Assembly: GCF_000020685.1 (NCBI RefSeq)
Contig: NC_012526.1
Coordinates: forward strand, 536,001 to 600,000
From: Deinococcus deserti VCD115
GTDB taxonomy: Bacteria > Deinococcota > Deinococci > Deinococcales > Deinococcaceae
Reading direction: 5' to 3'
Length of the DNA: 64,000 nucleotides
The notes under the pieces were generated by a model. The model saw nothing but the letters and a program-made list of their open reading frames with translations. It searched no databases and was not told the origin of the DNA. Position 1 is the stretch's first letter. The number at the start of each line of letters is the position of its first letter. A program made the translations under genes and the position numbers. Shown one piece after another: positions 12,990 through 23,009 of the stretch.

Positions 12990-13010
12990 CAGGGGCCCGA
13001 GCGGCCCCTG
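12990..13010 (+). terminator. Probable terminator after dnaB-Nudix operon
   Basis: CAGGGGCC (12990-12997) and GGCCCCTG (13003-13010) form an 8-bp perfect stem with a 5-nt loop 8 nt after the Nudix stop codon; the following sequence is only moderately T-rich. Confidence 0.55.
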
Positions 13011-13031
13011 AAATCTACATCTTTATTCTGC

Positions 13032-13037
13032 TAGTAT
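13032..13037 (+). promoter_or_regulatory. -10 box of the small zinc-ribbon gene
   Basis: TAGTAT, 6 nt before the ATG at 13044; leaderless arrangement. Confidence 0.55.
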
Positions 13038-13043
13038 CAGAAT

Positions 13044-13268
13044 ATGAACCGCTCATTCCGTATGCGCCGTGCGGGAAGCGAGCCCGCTCAGGCTTTTCCA
13101 GACAGTGGGCGCGGCTACCGGCACGCCTGTCCCAGCTGTGGGCAGAATCTGACCCTTTATGACCTGCGTGACGGTGACCAGGCCTACTGGTGCGACCCCT
13201 GCGGCAAGGGCCACCGCGCCAGTGATCCGCCGCCAGGAGCACTGCAGCCTCTCCCCGACGTCAGCTGA
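13044..13268 (+). CDS. Small zinc-ribbon protein
   Basis: 74 residues: a basic N-terminus (MNRSFRMRRAG) and a four-cysteine zinc ribbon, CPSCGQ...WCDPCG, with 19-20 residues between the CXXC knuckles. Such proteins usually bind nucleic acid or act as small adaptors; nothing further can be read from the sequence. A TAGTAT -10 box sits 6 nt before the ATG. It precedes the SDR-like gene and nrdR on the same strand with its own promoter. Confidence 0.7.
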   Translation: MNRSFRMRRAGSEPAQAFPDSGRGYRHACPSCGQNLTLYDLRDGDQAYWCDPCGKGHRASDPPPGALQPLPDVS

Positions 13269-13294
13269 GGGACTTGCGCCCGCAGCAGGAACGC

Positions 13295-13300
13295 TATGCT
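13295..13300 (+). promoter_or_regulatory. -10 box of the SDR-like/nrdR pair
   Basis: TATGCT, 9 nt before the ATG at 13310; consistent with a transcript starting at or within a few bases of that ATG. Confidence 0.45.
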
Positions 13301-13309
13301 GAAGAACGT

Positions 13310-14020
13310 ATGACCTCCGAGCGCCCACCTGTTCTTGCCCCCCATGCCCTGGCAGGGCAGGTGATTGCCGTGACTGGCGCCGACCAGGGCTATGGCCGAC
13401 TGGTGGCCTCCAGCCTCGCCCGCGCCGGGGCCAGCGTGGTCTTGATCGGCAACAACAGTGAAACGCTCGCTGCTGTCGCCAGCCAGCTTGAACTTGCTGG
13501 CGGCACCGCAGTGCCCATCAAGGCCGACGTTGCCGTGCCGCTGGACTGGCTGAGCGCCCAGACCCGGATTCTGGAAATCTTCGGCGCGCTGGCCGGGGTC
13601 GTGCATGTGGCGGACAAGCGTTCTCAGACCAACTTTACGTCGCTCAGCGAAAACGAGTGGATGGACCTGTTCAACTGCAATGTAAAAAGCAGTGTGGCCA
13701 TAGCCCAGATCCTGCGCCGGCGGCTGCCAGCGACCTGGCTGACCCTGATTGGCCCGCACCTCGACGAGCGGGGCCTGCAGGTGCATCCGCAGCGCGGAGC
13801 CTTGCGGGGCCTGGTAACGGAGGCCCACGCCGAGGAGCTGCGGATCAACCTGCTGCTGCCCTCACGGGCCTGCAGCGGCGACGAAGTTCTGGACGCTCCT
13901 GTTGGCCAGACTGCAGTGAGCCTAGCTTTGCCGGTCATGAGTCACCTGCGCGGCAACGTGATTGATATTCCGCTGCCTCCTGCGCCGAAAATCCGGATCA
14001 CGGATCCACAGCTGCTGTGA
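13310..14020 (+). CDS. Short-chain dehydrogenase/reductase-like protein lacking the catalytic residues
   Basis: A Rossmann fold is clear: VTGADQGYGRLVASSLARAG matches the TGXXXGXG nucleotide-binding loop (residues 22-29 from this start) and continues through the SDR layout (ADVAVPLDW, FNCNVKSSVAIAQILRRRL). However, where active SDRs have YXXXK the sequence reads LQVHPQRGALRGL, so both Tyr and Lys are gone; the catalytic Ser region is LIGPHLDERG, and the NNAG motif is replaced by VVHVADKR. It should bind a nucleotide but not perform the usual hydride transfer. It overlaps nrdR by 4 nt (GTGA). The start at 13310 is preferred to 13274 because of the TATGCT box. Confidence 0.8.
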   Translation: MTSERPPVLAPHALAGQVIAVTGADQGYGRLVASSLARAGASVVLIGNNSETLAAVASQLELAGGTAVPIKADVAVPLDWLSAQTRILEIFGALAGVVHVADKRSQTNFTSLSENEWMDLFNCNVKSSVAIAQILRRRLPATWLTLIGPHLDERGLQVHPQRGALRGLVTEAHAEELRINLLLPSRACSGDEVLDAPVGQTAVSLALPVMSHLRGNVIDIPLPPAPKIRITDPQLL

Positions 14021-14463
14021 AGTGTCCTTACTGCTCGGCACCCGACAGCAAGGTCGTGAATTCACGGCCCAGTGATGACGGAGCCAGCATCCGGCGCCGG
14101 CGCGAATGCCTGAACTGTGCGCGGCGCTTTACGACGTATGAACGCGCGCAGCTCGAGCCCCTGATGGTGGTCAAGCGCAGTGGTCCGCGTGAGGCCTTCA
14201 ACCCGGACAAGCTGCTGCGGGGCCTGACCCTGGCCACCGAGAAACGTCCGGTAGACGCCGACGCCCTGCGAGCCTTTGCTTACGGCTTTGAAGACGACGT
14301 GCAGGCCAGCGAGATTCATAGCGAGGAGATCGGCAAGCGGGCCATGACTTTCCTGCGGCCGCTCGACGACGTCGCGTATATCCGGTTTGCCAGCGTATAC
14401 CGCGATTTCGACAGCCTGGAACGGTTCATCGAGGAAATTCGCGGGCTCAAGGACCAGAGCTAA
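14017..14463 (+). CDS. nrdR: Transcriptional repressor NrdR
   Basis: 148 residues, the standard length. The N-terminal zinc ribbon MKCPYCSAPDSKVVNSRPSDDG...CLNCARRFTTYE and the ATP-cone domain (MVVKRSGPREAFNPDKLLRGLTLATEKRPV) are intact. NrdR senses the ATP/dATP balance and represses ribonucleotide reductase genes; the likely target here is nrdJ at 4434-7424. The start is GTG at 14017, overlapping the stop of the SDR-like gene by 4 nt, so its expression is tied to that gene and to the TATGCT promoter at 13295. Confidence 0.96.
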   Translation: MKCPYCSAPDSKVVNSRPSDDGASIRRRRECLNCARRFTTYERAQLEPLMVVKRSGPREAFNPDKLLRGLTLATEKRPVDADALRAFAYGFEDDVQASEIHSEEIGKRAMTFLRPLDDVAYIRFASVYRDFDSLERFIEEIRGLKDQS

Positions 14464-14676
14464 AGCACGACAACGCCCGCGCACCCTGGTCAGGAAAGCA
14501 GACATGCCGTTCATGGGCCAGGGACACGAAGACCTGACACCTCCAATGCTGTTGAGGATTGCAACTTTCTGATCCGCGCAGCAACAAGGCCGTATACCTG
14601 AAATCCAAGGGTTTCAGGAGTGAACAGTCATGCCAGTTTCTGTCACGTCTCCCACCACCTCAAGTTCATTTCAAGC

Positions 14677-14720
14677 GACAAAAAAGCCGCGTCCAGTCGA
14701 TGCGGCGCGGCTTTTCTGTC
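14677..14720. terminator. Bidirectional terminator between nrdR and livM
   Basis: 14677-14691 (GACAAAAAAGCCGCG) pairs with 14706-14720 (CGCGGCTTTTCTGTC) with one mismatch and a 14-nt loop. A and T runs flank the GC core, so it can terminate both strands; it lies 7 nt from the livM stop codon. Confidence 0.8.
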
Positions 14721-14727
14721 GTCTGGT

Positions 14728-15680
<953 letters not shown>

Positions 15681-15684
<4 letters not shown>

Positions 15685-16571
15685 CGTGCACCTTCCGGCA
15701 GGCCGAAGAGTCCGCTGGGCCGGATCAGCAGCACCACAGCCATCAGGATGAAGACCAGAGTGTTGGCAATCGGTGGGTATAGGGCCGAACCGATGGCCGC
15801 AAGGACACCCACCGCGAAGCCGGTCACGACACTCCCGAGGATGCTGCCCATCCCCCCGATGACAACCACGGCGAAGGTGGTGATAATCAGCTCAGCGCCC
15901 ATGTACGGCTCGACCGAGTAGATCGGCGCGGCCAGCACACCGGCCAGTCCAGCGAGGCCCACGCCCACCGCGAACACGCCCGTGACCCACTTGCTCACGT
16001 CAATGCCAAAGGCGCGGGTGACAGTCGGATTCTCGGTGCTGGCGCGAATAATAGCTCCCACTCGGGTTTTCTCGATGACAAACCAGGTGATCAGGCAGAC
16101 CAGCAGGGCCAGGACAATCACAAACAGGCGGTACTTGGGAAACATGGTGAAGCCCAGATTCACCACTCCCGACAGCTCGGCCGGCGGAGTATACGGCGCG
16201 CTCGACACCGCGAAGCGGCTGAGCATGACCTGCTTGACCAGGTCCTGGGTGAGCAGGGTCAGGCCAAAGGTCAGGAGCAGGTTGTAGCTGGGCTCCAGGC
16301 CATACAGCCGTGACAGCAGCCCCCGTTCGATGATCATGCCGATCAGCCCTACAAGGAGGGGCGCAATGATCAGTGAGGGCCAGAAGCCCAGACCGAACAG
16401 CTGCCCCAGGGCAAAGGCCGTGAAGGCACCCAGCATGTACAGCGCGCCGTGCGCGAAGTTCACGATGCGCAGCATCCCGAAGATGACAGCCAGCCCGAGT
16501 GAAAGCAGTGCGTAGAACGCGCCGTTGACCAGCCCGTTAAACACCTGAATCAGAAAATATTGCAGTGTCAT
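15681..16571 (-). CDS. livH: Branched-chain amino-acid ABC transporter permease LivH
   Basis: 296-residue integral membrane protein starting MTLQYFLIQVFNGLVNGAFYAL, with the LivH signature GLAVIFGMLRIVNFAHGALYMLG and eight or so membrane segments. The cytoplasmic coupling loop ENPTVTRAFGIDVSKW is present. It follows the binding-protein gene by 75 nt and overlaps livM. Confidence 0.93.
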
Positions 16572-16646
16572 TCAGTGGTTTCCAGAGGTCGGGTGTCCGG
16601 GGCCGGGGAAGCGCATGTGCCCCCGGCCCAGAGACTCAGACCGTGT

Positions 16647-17870
<1,224 letters not shown>

Positions 17871-17902
17871 GGGATTCCTCCAGGAGCAGGGGAGTAGGGT
17901 TT

Positions 17903-18646
17903 TCAGACACTCAAGTACTTCAGGAGTTCGTCGCGGCGGGATTCGACCTCGTCACGGCGGACCTCGTCGACGATCTTGCCGTCCACAAAGACGTAGTGGC
18001 GGTCGGCAAGGCGGGTGGCAAAATTCAGGTTCTGTTCGACCAGGAGAACACTCAGGCCCTCCTGCTGCAATTCGCGGATGATCCGGCCGATGCTCTGCAC
18101 GATGACCGGTGCCAGACCTTCGCTGGGCTCGTCGAGCAGCAGCAGCCTGGGTCCGCTGCGCAGCACGCGCACCATGGCCAGCATCTGCTGCTCGCCGCCC
18201 GAAAGCTTGCTGCCGGGGTGGTGGCCGCGTTCGCGCAGCACAGGAAAGGCCTCGTAGGTGCGCGCCGCGCTCCAGCCTCCAGGACGGGCAGGCGGGAGTT
18301 CCAGGTTCTCGCGTACGGAAAGCGTGCTCAGGATCGCGCGTTCCTCTGGAACCCACGCCATACCGCGCGCCGCGATACGGTTGCTGGGCAGCCGGGTGAT
18401 GTCCTGACCATCAAAAGTAATCTGTCCGGTGCGGCTGCGCAGCACGCCCATGATGCTTTTGAGGGTGGTCGTTTTGCCTGCACCGTTGCGCCCGATCAGG
18501 CTGACGACCTCGCCAGGGTGAATATCCAGATTGATGCCGTGCAGGACGTGACTCTGCCCATAGTAGGCGTGCAGGTCACGCACCTGGAGCAGCGGAGGGG
18601 ACGCGGCGTGCGCTGCCGGAGCTGGGGAAAGGGAAGAGGCCGTCAT
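17903..18646 (-). CDS. livF: Branched-chain amino-acid ABC transporter ATP-binding protein LivF
   Basis: 247-residue ATPase: Walker A GRNGAGKTTTLK, Q-loop, signature LSGGEQQMLAMVRVL, Walker B LLLLDEPSEGLAP, and the H-loop region VLLVEQNLNFA, all as in LivF. It forms a heterodimer with LivG to power uptake. The start codon lies 1 nt after the livG stop. The next gene, livK, begins 32 nt downstream. Confidence 0.95.
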   Translation of the reverse strand: MTASSLSPAPAAHAASPPLLQVRDLHAYYGQSHVLHGINLDIHPGEVVSLIGRNGAGKTTTLKSIMGVLRSRTGQITFDGQDITRLPSNRIAARGMAWVPEERAILSTLSVRENLELPPARPGGWSAARTYEAFPVLRERGHHPGSKLSGGEQQMLAMVRVLRSGPRLLLLDEPSEGLAPVIVQSIGRIIRELQQEGLSVLLVEQNLNFATRLADRHYVFVDGKIVDEVRRDEVESRRDELLKYLSV

Positions 18647-18647
18647 C

Positions 18648-19448
18648 TCAGTGCCCCTCCTCGCCCAGGTACGCTTCGATCACGCGGGGGTCATGACGGA
18701 CCTCCTCGTACTGACCGCTGGCCAGCACCGCGCCGTACTGCAGCACCGTGATGCGGTCGGCCAGTTCGGCCACCACGCTCATGTTGTGCTCGACCAGCAC
18801 CACCGTGCGGCCCCGGGCCACCTGACGTACCAGCGCAATAACCCGCGCGACACCTTCGGAGCCCATGCCGGAAGTGGGTTCGTCCAGCAGCAGCACCTTG
18901 GGGTGCTGGGTCAGTGAGATGCCAATTTCCAGCTGGCGCTTCTCGCCGTGTGACAGGTCGGCGGCCAGCCGGGCATGGGCCGTTCCCAGCCCCACGTCCT
19001 CCAGAATCTGGTCGGCCTGCTCACCCAGCGATTCAAGTCGGGCCAGGGGGGTCCAGAACTGATGCGGCAGCGTGGTCGGCGACTGCAGGGCCACCAGCAC
19101 GTTCTGCCGCACGGTCATGGACGGAAACACACTGCTGATCTGAAAAGAGCGTGACAACCCACGGCGAACGATCTCGAAGGGCCGCAGCTGGTCGACACGC
19201 TGGCCAAACAGGTGAACCTCTCCGGAGGTAGGTCTCAGAAAGCCGGAGAGCAGGTTGAACAGCGTGGTTTTTCCAGCTCCGTTCGGGCCGATGATGGCGT
19301 GAATTTCGCCCTCGTGGATCTGCAGGCTTACGTCGTTGGTGGCGCGGAAGCCCCGGAAGTCCTTGACCAGATGCCTGGCCTCGAGTGCCACGCCCGCATG
19401 CGATACAGGCGCCGGCGTGTCCTCATGAGTATGGCTGCGTGCCGTCAT
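18648..19448 (-). CDS. livG: Branched-chain amino-acid ABC transporter ATP-binding protein LivG
   Basis: 266-residue ATPase: Walker A GPNGAGKTTLFNLLSGF, signature LSHGEKRQLEIGISL, Walker B VLLLDEPTSGMG, switch VLVEHNMSVV. First gene of the liv operon on the minus strand. The ATG at 19448 has no ribosome-binding site of its own but overlaps (ATGA) the stop codon of a 10-residue upstream reading frame that does have one, suggesting translational coupling. The first 20 residues (TARSHTHEDTPAPVSHAG) are an extra hydrophilic extension relative to usual LivG. Confidence 0.94.
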   Translation of the reverse strand: MTARSHTHEDTPAPVSHAGVALEARHLVKDFRGFRATNDVSLQIHEGEIHAIIGPNGAGKTTLFNLLSGFLRPTSGEVHLFGQRVDQLRPFEIVRRGLSRSFQISSVFPSMTVRQNVLVALQSPTTLPHQFWTPLARLESLGEQADQILEDVGLGTAHARLAADLSHGEKRQLEIGISLTQHPKVLLLDEPTSGMGSEGVARVIALVRQVARGRTVVLVEHNMSVVAELADRITVLQYGAVLASGQYEEVRHDPRVIEAYLGEEGH

Positions 19449-19477
19449 GGGCGACGGCAGGATGCGTCTGTCAGCAT
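19445..19477 (-). CDS. Short upstream ORF (10 codons) coupled to livG
   Basis: Reads MLTDASCRRP then TGA, which overlaps the livG ATG in an ATGA junction. A GGGAGG sequence lies 3 nt before its ATG, somewhat close but stronger than anything in front of livG itself. It may exist only to bring ribosomes to livG, or could act as a leader peptide. Expression is not proven. Confidence 0.4.
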   Translation of the reverse strand: MLTDASCRRP

Positions 19478-19568
19478 CGTCCTCCCTTTCGTGTTGTGGT
19501 ACGGAAAAGAGAATAAGGCCTACGCGTTACACCGTGGTTACAGTTCCGGGGGTAAGGTGGGGGTAGCT

Positions 19569-20174
19569 TCAGCGCAACGGCTCGGGACGCGGCTGGATGG
19601 GACCGGCATCGGCCGGTGTGTGACCCTGCACGCCCTGCATCAGCAGGCGGATCTGTGCAAAGTCTGCCTCGATGTCTCCAGTAGGCTGCACGTACCCGAT
19701 CACTCCGACCTGCCGCCGACCCCAGTCAAAGACCGTCACGGCGATAGGTACGCCAGCTTTCAGCGCCATGTAGTAAAACCCGGTCTTCCAGTATTCGGTG
19801 CGGGAGCGGGTGCCTTCGGGGGCGACCGTCAGCATAATCTCTGCGTCGCGGTTGATGCGCTCGACCACGGCATCGACAAAGTTCCCACCGGCACGGCGCC
19901 GGTCAATGGCTATTCCTCCCACCGCGCGCATGAACAGACCGATGGGAAACACGAACAGGCTGTGTTTCGCCACGAAGTGCACCGGGCTTCTGGTGGCCCA
20001 TTTCCATAAGATCCCCAGCAGAAAGTCATGGTTGCTGGTGTGAGGCGCTACGCAGGCCACCACTTTCCGTGTGGGGGGTAAGTGCAGCACCGCCGTCCAG
20101 CCTGCCAGGCGCAGAGCCAGCACGGCCAGGCGCGACCCTATGGTATGAGGACGGTCAGGCCAGGTGTTGGACAT
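19569..20174 (-). CDS. PlsC-like 1-acyl-glycerol-3-phosphate acyltransferase family protein
   Basis: 201 residues. The acyltransferase motifs are APHTSNHDFLLG (HX4D-type, catalytic His-Asp) and VAPEGTRSRTEYWKTGFYYMA (EGTR, phosphate binding), followed by AGVPIAVTVFD. It should transfer acyl groups to a glycerophosphate or related lipid acceptor at the inner membrane. The shorter length than classical PlsC (about 240) is usual for the minor acyltransferase subgroup. The start at 20174 (MSNTWPDRPHTIG) is favoured over 20234 by a TATACT box 7 nt upstream. Single gene. Confidence 0.85.
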   Translation of the reverse strand: MSNTWPDRPHTIGSRLAVLALRLAGWTAVLHLPPTRKVVACVAPHTSNHDFLLGILWKWATRSPVHFVAKHSLFVFPIGLFMRAVGGIAIDRRRAGGNFVDAVVERINRDAEIMLTVAPEGTRSRTEYWKTGFYYMALKAGVPIAVTVFDWGRRQVGVIGYVQPTGDIEADFAQIRLLMQGVQGHTPADAGPIQPRPEPLR

Positions 20175-20181
20175 CTCCGGG

Positions 20182-20187
20182 AGTATA
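20182..20187 (-). promoter_or_regulatory. -10 box deciding the acyltransferase start
   Basis: TATACT on the minus strand, 7 nt before the ATG at 20174; it lies inside the frame if the ATG at 20234 is assumed. Confidence 0.6.
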
Positions 20188-20341
20188 GGGGCCGGAACCC
20201 GCACGACACCCTGAAGGAGCCAGGTCAGCGCCATTCAGTCGGACCTCAGGCAAATTCTGCACGTATCTGAACCTCTGTGAGTTCGATACGGCAACCTGAG
20301 CATTCACGACTTCAGGAAAGTTTTAGTTGTGCAGATAGGAC

Positions 20342-20452
20342 TCAACCTTTGCGGGAGGTGCGTACCGACACACGGCCCTGCTGGGGCCTGTGTTGAATGG
20401 ACGCAAGGATCAGTGATCCCACAATGGTCAGTCCAGCCAGGAGAAATTCCAT
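20342..20452 (-). CDS. Possible 36-residue membrane peptide
   Basis: Reads MEFLLAGLTIVGSLILASIQHRPQQG and ends in a basic tail (VRTSRKG): one predicted membrane helix followed by positive charge, the layout of many small bacterial membrane proteins. No convincing ribosome site is visible, and a TATAGT sits too close to the ATG (1 nt). The surrounding 20235-20560 contains nothing else I can recognise. Confidence 0.25.
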   Translation of the reverse strand: MEFLLAGLTIVGSLILASIQHRPQQGRVSVRTSRKG

Positions 20453-20569
20453 GACTATAGTTTCGCTTTCTTTAGCTGACGTTAATGTGACACGCCACAG
20501 GGGTGAAGTGAGATTCTTCTCAAATCCTGTAGACAATGGTGGCTCGGCACAGGATCTTTCAGATCGTTG

Positions 20570-21031
20570 TAGACGGTAACGGGGATGCATCCAGTCTGTC
20601 GCAGGACCGCATAGCGCGCTCATTACAAGCATCCGGGTCAATCAGGATGCGCTGCCAGGCAGGGGGCCGGACACTCACGAAGGCCAGAAATGCGGAGGCG
20701 ACCCGCAATCCCAGACCTTGCCCCACAAGCGCTATTTCCCCACTCAAAAGGTCTACAGCCCAGGCTTCTCCAGATGCTGTGGCGTAGTGCTGGAATTCGT
20801 GCTCTGGTCTCAGGGGCTCGGACTGCACGAACCCGGCTTATGAGTCAGGAACCGAGAGATCCGGATACGCTGCCCCAGGGTCTGAAAGAGTGACCGAAAA
20901 TAGCGGCCTCGTCGCTTTCCTCGTCCTCCAGGAAAGCCCGCGCATGAGGCGTCTGCAGCCAGCGGGTCAGCAGCTGTAAGGTGCTTCAGGTGCAGCGGCT
21001 CAAAGGTCACTGGCACGTCGGCTCCAGTCAT
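20570..21031 (-). pseudogene. Frameshifted GNAT acetyltransferase (AAC(6')-like)
   Basis: Minus-strand fragments in different frames assemble into one acetyltransferase. From the ATG at 21031: VTFEPLHLKH, then after a shift near 20997 LLTRWLQTPHARAFLEDEESDEAA, then back to the first frame near 20870 (RIRISRFLTHK), then the third frame from about 20843: AGFVQSEPLRPEHEFQHY, GEAWAVDLLSGEIALVGQG, LGLRVASAFLAFV, ILIDPDACNERAMRSC. The pieces match the AAC(6')/GNAT order (WL-PH entry, WxVDL, QGLG acetyl-CoA loop, DPxxxNxRA). At least three frameshifts and a degraded end mean it cannot be functional. The start overlaps the EVE gene stop by 4 nt (ATGA), so it was once the second gene of that operon. 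Confidence 0.75.
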
Positions 21032-21513
21032 GCCGGAACGCCGTTCAGGTCCTCCAGGCTCAGGCCAGCGGCGTCCAGGACATCCCAGAACTGCTCGCTG
21101 GTGACGGGCAGGACGCTGAGGCGCGATCCTTTGCGGGTCAGGGGCGAGTCGGCCCAGTCCGGCAGACGCCGCAGGGCCTCAAGCGTGACCAGCGCCGGAA
21201 ACGCGACCAGTGGTTCGACGTCTACCATGCTCCAGCGCGGCTGGGCTGGATCGGACTTGGGATCAAAGTAGGAACTCCCGGAATCGAACTGCAGGTCGTC
21301 CGGGTAGGCGGCGCGGCACACCCGCGCCACTCCTGCCACACCGGGGGGCCTGGCGTTGGAATGGTAGAAGAGGCACAGGTCGCCTTCACGCATGTCTCGC
21401 AGAAAATTGCGTGCCTGATAGTTACGCACGCCATTCCAGGGCTCACGGCCACGGCGCATGAGTTCGGCAAACCCGAACACGTCTGGCTCGGACTTGATCA
21501 ACCAAAACCGCAT
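21028..21513 (-). CDS. EVE domain-containing protein
   Basis: 161 residues, nearly all EVE domain (PUA-like fold): MRFWLIKSEPDVFGFAEL, WNGVRNYQARNFLRDM, GDLCLFYHSNARPPGVAGVARV, and YFDPKSDPAQPRWSMVDVE. EVE proteins are thought to recognise modified bases in nucleic acids; the bacterial role is not settled. The start at 21513 is chosen because a TACCCT -10 box lies exactly 6 nt upstream; the ATG at 21531 would place that box inside the gene. Its stop overlaps the broken acetyltransferase. Confidence 0.92.
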   Translation of the reverse strand: MRFWLIKSEPDVFGFAELMRRGREPWNGVRNYQARNFLRDMREGDLCLFYHSNARPPGVAGVARVCRAAYPDDLQFDSGSSYFDPKSDPAQPRWSMVDVEPLVAFPALVTLEALRRLPDWADSPLTRKGSRLSVLPVTSEQFWDVLDAAGLSLEDLNGVPA

Positions 21514-21519
21514 ATCCCC

Positions 21520-21525
21520 AGGGTA
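21520..21525 (-). promoter_or_regulatory. -10 box of the EVE gene
   Basis: TACCCT on the minus strand, 6 nt before the ATG at 21513. Confidence 0.55.
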
Positions 21526-21593
21526 GAGCACCTGTGGGCAAAAGAGCCCCCGGCGCTGGTGCCGTCGCCACCGTTACGAACCTCACAGCGCCT

Positions 21594-21599
21594 TACACT
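21594..21599 (+). promoter_or_regulatory. -10 box of the HtrA-like protease gene
   Basis: TACACT, 6 nt before the GTG at 21606; it selects that GTG over the one at 21534. Confidence 0.6.
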
Positions 21600-21605
21600 G
21601 CCAGG

Positions 21606-22697
21606 GTGCGTGCCTCGCCCTGGCTTCCTGTCCTTCTGATCCTGGCCCTGGGAGCCTATCTGCTGCCGGAGCAGCGTGCACCCTGGACGCCCGTCCCGGG
21701 TGAGCGTCCGGCGCAGTCGGAAAGTGCTGCGCCAGGTGCCGAGCTGCCGGGCGCCTTACCGGAAACCTCGCGCGCGCTCTTCCGCCAGACTCGCTCTGCC
21801 ACCGTGCGGGTGGAGAGTCTTGACCTGAAAACCCAGGAAGGCGGCATTGGCACCGGGTTTTTTATCAGTGATGACGGGCAGCTGCTCACGGCTTATCACG
21901 TGGTCTCAGGCGGAAGCCTGTTTCAGGTGACCACCCTGACAGGCCGGACGTACCGCGCGCGTGTTACCGGCTTCGACGAACAGGCGGATGTGGCCCTGCT
22001 GACCGTACAGGGGAAGGGGCCCTTTTCTTACCTGAAGCTGGCCACCCGGCCGCCACGGGTCGGTGAGACGGTGCTGGGCATCGGCAACAGCGGCGGGGAC
22101 TTTCTGCAGCCGCGCCGGGGCCAGCTGCTGGGCCTCAATGTGGAAGCCGGACGTGCAGATTTTCCGCAGGGCACCCTGGAAATGGACGCCCCACTGGCGC
22201 CGGGAGACAGCGGCGGCCCCGTCATTGACGGCAATGGGCAGGCCATCGGTGTGATCAGCTACATCCGCATCGACGACAGCGGTCTGACCCGCCGCAGCTA
22301 CGCAGTTCCGGTGGTCGAAGGCAACCAGCTGATCGAGGCCCTGCGTGGTGGCGAGAAGCGTGACGTGGGCGTGGCTGGGCTGATCTTTGACACGGTCCAC
22401 AGCGGCGTCACCGATCCCCCCGGTGCGGTGGTCAACCGCGTAGCGCGCAACAGTCCAGCCGCGCGGGCCGGGCTGCGCGGCAGCGAACTCGACGACAACG
22501 GTAACCTCCGGCAGCTGGGCGACATCATCACGACTGTCAATGGCCGCGCTACTCCCAATGCCGACGCTGTCATCCGGGCCATCCGGGAAGCGCAGGTGGG
22601 GGACCGGATCACGCTGGGCTACGTCCGCGCTGGTCAACCCGCACAGGTCGAAGTCACCCTGGTGGCCCGCTCCAGCGTTCCTGACCTGCGGGAATAG
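21606..22697 (+). CDS. Membrane-anchored HtrA/DegP-like serine protease with one PDZ domain
   Basis: 363 residues. An N-terminal signal anchor (WLPVLLILALGAYLL) is followed by a trypsin-like domain with the triad visible: His in LLTAYHVVSGG, Asp in DEQADVALL, Ser in LAPGDSGGPVIDG. One C-terminal PDZ domain (VVNRVARNSPAARAGLRGSEL...LGDIITTVNGR) binds exposed C-termini of misfolded proteins. It should act in the cell envelope in protein quality control. The GTG start at 21606 is set by the TACACT box 6 nt upstream; the longer frame from 21534 adds unsupported residues. Short divergent spacing to the EVE gene. Confidence 0.93.
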   Translation: MRASPWLPVLLILALGAYLLPEQRAPWTPVPGERPAQSESAAPGAELPGALPETSRALFRQTRSATVRVESLDLKTQEGGIGTGFFISDDGQLLTAYHVVSGGSLFQVTTLTGRTYRARVTGFDEQADVALLTVQGKGPFSYLKLATRPPRVGETVLGIGNSGGDFLQPRRGQLLGLNVEAGRADFPQGTLEMDAPLAPGDSGGPVIDGNGQAIGVISYIRIDDSGLTRRSYAVPVVEGNQLIEALRGGEKRDVGVAGLIFDTVHSGVTDPPGAVVNRVARNSPAARAGLRGSELDDNGNLRQLGDIITTVNGRATPNADAVIRAIREAQVGDRITLGYVRAGQPAQVEVTLVARSSVPDLRE

Positions 22698-22772
22698 CGC
22701 GGGGGCAAACCTCTCAAGTTCTGCTGAGCCGGCGCCCATGCGCACTTCACGCGCCAGGACCACACTGGGGGA

Positions 22773-22988
22773 ATGTCACGTGCCTTCGTCAAGGAAGATG
22801 CCGGCGAGCGCTGGACGCCGGCGGCCACTCCGTCCACGTACCGCCTGATCTGGACCGCTGGATCACAGCCCGAAGTGCTGCGCGAAACTGATGATCTGCT
22901 TGACGCGCTGCACTGGCTGGCTGGGCGTGACCGTCCCGGCTTTGAGCTGCGCGACCGCTCAGGCGTGCTGCTGGCCACCGTAGCCTGA
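22773..22988 (+). CDS. Conserved hypothetical small protein
   Basis: 71 residues: MSRAFVKEDAGERWTPAATP opening, then an alternating strand/helix pattern with ALHWLAGRDRPGFELRDRSGVLLATVA. GGGGGA precedes the ATG. The MSRAFVKED start is one I associate with small conserved proteins of unknown function encoded near GreA-type genes in other bacteria; no function can be assigned here. Confidence 0.65.
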   Translation: MSRAFVKEDAGERWTPAATPSTYRLIWTAGSQPEVLRETDDLLDALHWLAGRDRPGFELRDRSGVLLATVA

Positions 22989-23009
22989 GACTGGACCTCA
23001 TTGGAACTT

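Noticed and set aside
20810..21031. 73-residue ORF as an independent small gene after the EVE gene
   Set aside because: Only its first 17 residues are meaningful; it is the start of the frameshifted acetyltransferase.
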